This document shows positions 44,414 to 46,982 of a stretch of DNA of 46,982 bases, piece by piece. The notes below the pieces were generated by a model that saw nothing but the letters and a program-made list of their open reading frames with translations, did not search any database and was not told the DNA's origin. A program made the translations under genes and the position numbers. This DNA comes from UBA6382 sp963600315 (GTDB taxonomy: Bacteria; Bacteroidota; Bacteroidia; Bacteroidales; Bacteroidaceae), in assembly GCA_963600315.1 (NCBI GenBank), contig CAVCAW010000043.1, positions 1-46,982 of the forward strand. The letters run 5' to 3'. Each line of letters starts with the position of its first letter. The stretch's first letter is position 1.

Positions 44414-45831
44414 CTGCGCAAGCGGGCAACTGGAATCTTCATAATCTTGCGGTATTTGGCTACCGTGCGCCGCGCTACGTTGAGTTCAGCGGCGAGTTGT
44501 TCGTCTGATATGGGGTTTGCTTTGTCCTCGGAGTCAATGAGTTGGCGCATCTTCTTCATCACGTTTTCGCGCGACACTTCGTCGCCTTGGCTGTTGAGGA
44601 AGGTCTGTGTGAACAGTCCGCCCAAATGCACGATGCCAAAGGGTGTGTCGGCATACTTGTTGGACACTACGCCTGATATGGTGCTGGGGTCGCGCCCTAC
44701 GATGCGGGCTATGTCGGCTTGAGTCATTGACACTAGCGCCGACCGCTCGCCAGTACGGAAATATTCGGGCTGTATCTTCACAATGGCTTTCATCGTTTCG
44801 AGCAGTGTGTTTTGGCGCAGTTTGACAGCGGTGAGATATAGTTTGGCTTCGTTCACTTGACGTCTCACTGCCATCTGCTCGCCCGACTGGCTGCCCGACA
44901 TGGCATAGTCGCAGTATGATGAGCTCATCTTTATCTTGGGCATGTGTCCTTGGCTTAGCGACACGAAGAACTCTCCATCGTGCTCGCGGACGATGAAGTC
45001 GGGTGTGACTTGCATGGCGTGGTTGTCGGTCTCTTGCAGCATTGAGCCGGCAGGGCGGGGGTTGAGGTGGCGCACAAGTTCGTAGACTCGGTCGAGGTCC
45101 TGACGGTCTATCTTGAAGCGGGTGCACAACTTGTCGAAGCGTTTGTTGCGGTAGTCGTCGAATCCGCGTGTGAGAATATCGATGGCTGTGGCCTTCAAGG
45201 GGGTGCCGGCATCAAGGTTTTTCAGTTGAATCACGAGGCTCTCTTGGAGGCTTCGGGCTCCTATGCCAACGGGCTCAAACGACTGGAGCACGCGGAGTAC
45301 CTTTTCAGCCTCGGCAGCGCTTGCCTCCAGGTCTTCGTTGACCTCCATCTCGTCGCAAAGCTTGCGCAACGAGCAGCGCAGGAATCCATCGTCGTCGAGC
45401 GATCCTATGAGGTATTCCATTATTTGCTGCTCCTTCTCCGTGAGGTCTGCGCCTGAAGCCTGTTCCTTGAGCAGGTCGTAGAACGACAGTCCGTCGACAG
45501 CGGTCTTTTCGCGGGTGTTGTCGGGGTCGTAGTAGCTGGGCACGTCGTCGGGAGCATAGTCGTTGATGCTGTCGTTGTCGTAGTCTTCCTTGGTGTATTC
45601 GCTGTCATCGACTGTGTCGGCGGCGGTTTCCTCTTTGGTCTCACCGTCGTCGTAGTCCTCGTATTCCTCCAGGGCGGGGTTGGCGTCAAGCTGGTTATGC
45701 ACATCTTGCTCAAACTCCTGCTGCGACAGTCGCAACAGTCTAATTTCGGTTTGGGTCAAGGGTTTCAAGACCTGCCTCTGTTCCTCCGTCTGCCTCTGGA
45801 CCTGCGTGGTTGACAACTCTTGCGCTGACAT
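44410..45831 (-). CDS. rpoN: RNA polymerase sigma-54 factor
   Basis: Sigma-54, which needs an enhancer-binding ATPase to open promoters at -24/-12 sites. The 473-residue protein has the glutamine- and leucine-rich activator region near the start (QRQVLKPLTQTEIRLLRLSQQEF). An unusually acidic region II follows (about 50-115, many Asp/Glu). The core-binding and helix-turn-helix regions come next, and the C-terminal RpoN box is ARRTVAKYR. I start at 45831 (MSAQELST). A start 13 codons upstream would place a -7-like box (45857-45864) inside the coding region. It heads the rpoN-PAP2-purE-ispG run. Confidence 0.93.
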   Translation of the reverse strand: MSAQELSTTQVQRQTEEQRQVLKPLTQTEIRLLRLSQQEFEQDVHNQLDANPALEEYEDYDDGETKEETAADTVDDSEYTKEDYDNDSINDYAPDDVPSYYDPDNTREKTAVDGLSFYDLLKEQASGADLTEKEQQIMEYLIGSLDDDGFLRCSLRKLCDEMEVNEDLEASAAEAEKVLRVLQSFEPVGIGARSLQESLVIQLKNLDAGTPLKATAIDILTRGFDDYRNKRFDKLCTRFKIDRQDLDRVYELVRHLNPRPAGSMLQETDNHAMQVTPDFIVREHDGEFFVSLSQGHMPKIKMSSSYCDYAMSGSQSGEQMAVRRQVNEAKLYLTAVKLRQNTLLETMKAIVKIQPEYFRTGERSALVSMTQADIARIVGRDPSTISGVVSNKYADTPFGIVHLGGLFTQTFLNSQGDEVSRENVMKKMRQLIDSEDKANPISDEQLAAELNVARRTVAKYRKIMKIPVARLRR

Positions 45832-45856
45832 TCCTCTTTTTTTTAATTTTGTACTG

Positions 45857-45864
45857 CGAAAATA
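45857..45864 (-). promoter_or_regulatory. Putative -7 box for rpoN
   Basis: On the minus strand this is TATTTTCG, one base off TAnnTTTG, 25 bases before the chosen rpoN ATG. It is the only box near the start and argues against the longer start. The two opposite-strand promoter regions lie close together here. Confidence 0.4.
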
Positions 45865-45915
45865 ACCCATTTCAGCGACAACGGCTACAGAAAGAACAAT
45901 AAAATGTCATTAAAG

Positions 45916-45946
45916 TTTGACAACCCGCATATTTTTAATATTTTTG
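45916..45946 (+). promoter_or_regulatory. Promoter of the outer-membrane protein gene
   Basis: TTTG (45916-45919), 19 bp, TATTTTTG (45939-45946), followed by C. Both elements and the spacing match the Bacteroidetes consensus exactly, the best promoter in the window. The leader would be about 105-110 bases. It includes a CTGGG/CCCAG hairpin (45995-46010), which may extend with the flanking TAAGC and GCTTA. Confidence 0.75.
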
Positions 45947-46062
45947 CTTGACAAAGCAACAATAAAACGATGCCTTTGCCGTTGTCTCTTTAAGCTGGGC
46001 ACAGTCCCAGACGGCTTAGACTCTAACAATAACGACACACACACACAACATTCTTCCTCACT

Positions 46063-46674
46063 ATGAAAAAGACTATTTTCGCTGTCGCCTTGTGCATCTT
46101 TACCATCGTAGGCTCTCTGCAGAGTCGTGCACAACTCGACTTTGGCGTCGTAGCCGGCATGAATCTCAGCAAGGCTAACTTCCACGAACCGGTAGGTCGC
46201 AATTTCAGTTCCGACAATAGGTGCGGCTGGTTTGTTGGTCCCAAACTTGAGTTATCGGTGCCCGTCATTGGCATAGGCGTTGATGCGTCAGTGCAATATT
46301 CCCAACGCTATATCAACGGCTCTGACGACGAGCTTGGGAGTGAGCGTACCAAGGCCCTTAGAACCTTGGAGGTGCCTATCAATCTGAGATATCAGTTTGG
46401 CGTGCCTGCACTTGTGGCAGGATATGTCGCCACTGGCCCACAGTTTGGCTTCAACGTGGGGTCAAAGAGTTTCAGCAGCTTTTGGGACGCTGACGAATAC
46501 CGCATCAAGAACTCTATCTTGTCGTGGAACATAGGTGTGGGCTTGAAAGTACTCAAGCATGTCGAGGTGGGTGTAGGCTACAACATCGCTCTCTCCAAAT
46601 TTGCAAAGACCAAAAATTCGGGACAGTCGGTGAAGAGCAATTCTTTCCAAGCTCACGTAGGCTATTTCTTCTAA
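46063..46674 (+). CDS. Outer-membrane beta-barrel protein (porin family)
   Basis: A 203-residue protein with a signal peptide cut near SRA/Q (about residue 23). It then has alternating strands typical of small Bacteroidetes barrels (PF13568-like): LDFGVVAGMNLSKANF at the start, WFVGPKLELSVPVIGIGVDA, INLRYQFGV, and the final VKSNSFQAHVGYFF ending in an aromatic, as barrels do. The role is unknown. It has a strong promoter and a long leader, divergent from rpoN, and looks like an independent, well-expressed gene. Confidence 0.85.
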   Translation: MKKTIFAVALCIFTIVGSLQSRAQLDFGVVAGMNLSKANFHEPVGRNFSSDNRCGWFVGPKLELSVPVIGIGVDASVQYSQRYINGSDDELGSERTKALRTLEVPINLRYQFGVPALVAGYVATGPQFGFNVGSKSFSSFWDADEYRIKNSILSWNIGVGLKVLKHVEVGVGYNIALSKFAKTKNSGQSVKSNSFQAHVGYFF

Positions 46675-46952
46675 GCCCTTCGAAAGTCCCTTTGCCAATT
46701 GTTACGACAGGCGTTCGCAATGCTACTATGACCGTTGAGGTCATGGCAAGGTGGTCTGACAGATATTACGCTTGAAGCGTGCACCAATTCCCTTCCTCGC
46801 TGTATGCCATCGGTGAGTTAAACCTTATCTTCGAGAGTCTGAAATTTTCAGTTCTTATCAAGTTGTGGGATTTGTTGGGCTCCCGCATATGTTTTTGTAT
46901 GAACAGGTGTAGAAAAATTCTTTCGCTCAGTGGTTTGCTTTGTTAAATTTAA
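46675..46952 (+). other. Intergenic region after the outer-membrane protein gene
   Basis: About 280 bases. I find no clear terminator hairpin with a T-run and no gene. A weak CTGAAAT-TTTCAG palindrome is at about 46841-46853. Small open frames here look like chance. Confidence 0.4.
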
Positions 46953-46960
46953 TACTTTTG
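46953..46960 (+). promoter_or_regulatory. -7 box abutting the last, partial gene
   Basis: TACTTTTG followed by C, ending four bases before the ATG at 46965, the same box-N4-ATG arrangement as at 15994-16008. TTTG elements lie 15 and 10 bp upstream, not 19-20. Confidence 0.45.
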
Positions 46961-46964
46961 CACT

Positions 46965-46982
46965 ATGATAACGGTGCAACAA
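46965..46982 (+). CDS. Start of a gene cut by the window edge
   Basis: An ATG followed by six in-frame codons (MITVQQ) that reach the end of the window, directly after a strong -7 box. Such starts occur in ABC-F and other ATPases, but six residues cannot identify a family. I report only that a gene probably begins here. Confidence 0.4.

Overview
The window looks like a stretch of a Bacteroidales chromosome, probably a gut lineage near Muribaculaceae or Prevotella-like groups. This rests on protein content: a type IX secretion (T9SS) core in the order porP/sprF-gldK-gldL-gldM-gldN, Bacteroidetes-only families (DUF2851, DUF4252, a small DUF2795 protein), a long-form IspG, a Bacteroidetes-type zinc-binding lipoprotein, and -7 promoter boxes of the Bacteroidetes form TAnnTTTG. 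The family-level placement is inference. I see no rRNA, tRNA, CRISPR array, prophage or insertion sequence. Nearly all the DNA is housekeeping or envelope genes.

Layout. 1-201: 5' end of a helix-hairpin-helix (ComEA-like) gene on the minus strand. 291-8996: DUF2851 (+), nadB (-), then dacB/PBP4, a large MscS-type channel and cysS (+). 9166-15638 (-): sbcD, sbcC, a degenerate methyltransferase-like gene, a PduO-type cobalamin adenosyltransferase and a DUF2795 protein. 16006-18871 (+): a zinc-type ABC binding lipoprotein and its ATPase with no permease, then sdaA. 19129-26523 (-): topA, aroK, speA, argB and an alkaline phosphatase. 27022-30092 (-): nhaD, then a three-gene ECF sigma / membrane anti-sigma-like / DUF4252 cassette. 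30408-41281 (+): phosphoethanolamine transferase, acyltransferase, porP/sprF, gldKLMN and a secreted alpha/beta hydrolase with a T9SS-tail-like C-terminus. 41485-45831 (-): rpoN, a PAP2 phosphatase, purE and ispG. 46063-46674 (+): an outer-membrane beta-barrel protein, followed at the window edge by the start of another gene with its promoter.

How the genes work together. The T9SS block is the functional centrepiece. GldL and GldM form the inner-membrane motor, GldK and GldN the periplasmic ring, and PorP/SprF is the outer-membrane partner. The two genes just upstream probably modify lipid A or surface glycans, and the hydrolase just downstream is a plausible exported client. The ECF cassette carries a convincing autoregulatory promoter.

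The most unusual feature is a dispersed intergenic repeat found three times (1677-1754, 26714-26791, 41324-41401). Each copy is 78 bp and has four 12-bp near-palindromic cores, TTTCCGCCGAAA or its reverse complement, at an exact 22-bp pitch with 10-bp spacers. Some cores are degenerate. The copies can fold into long, mutually exclusive hairpins, and two of the three lie between convergent genes. I do not recognise this as a named repeat family.
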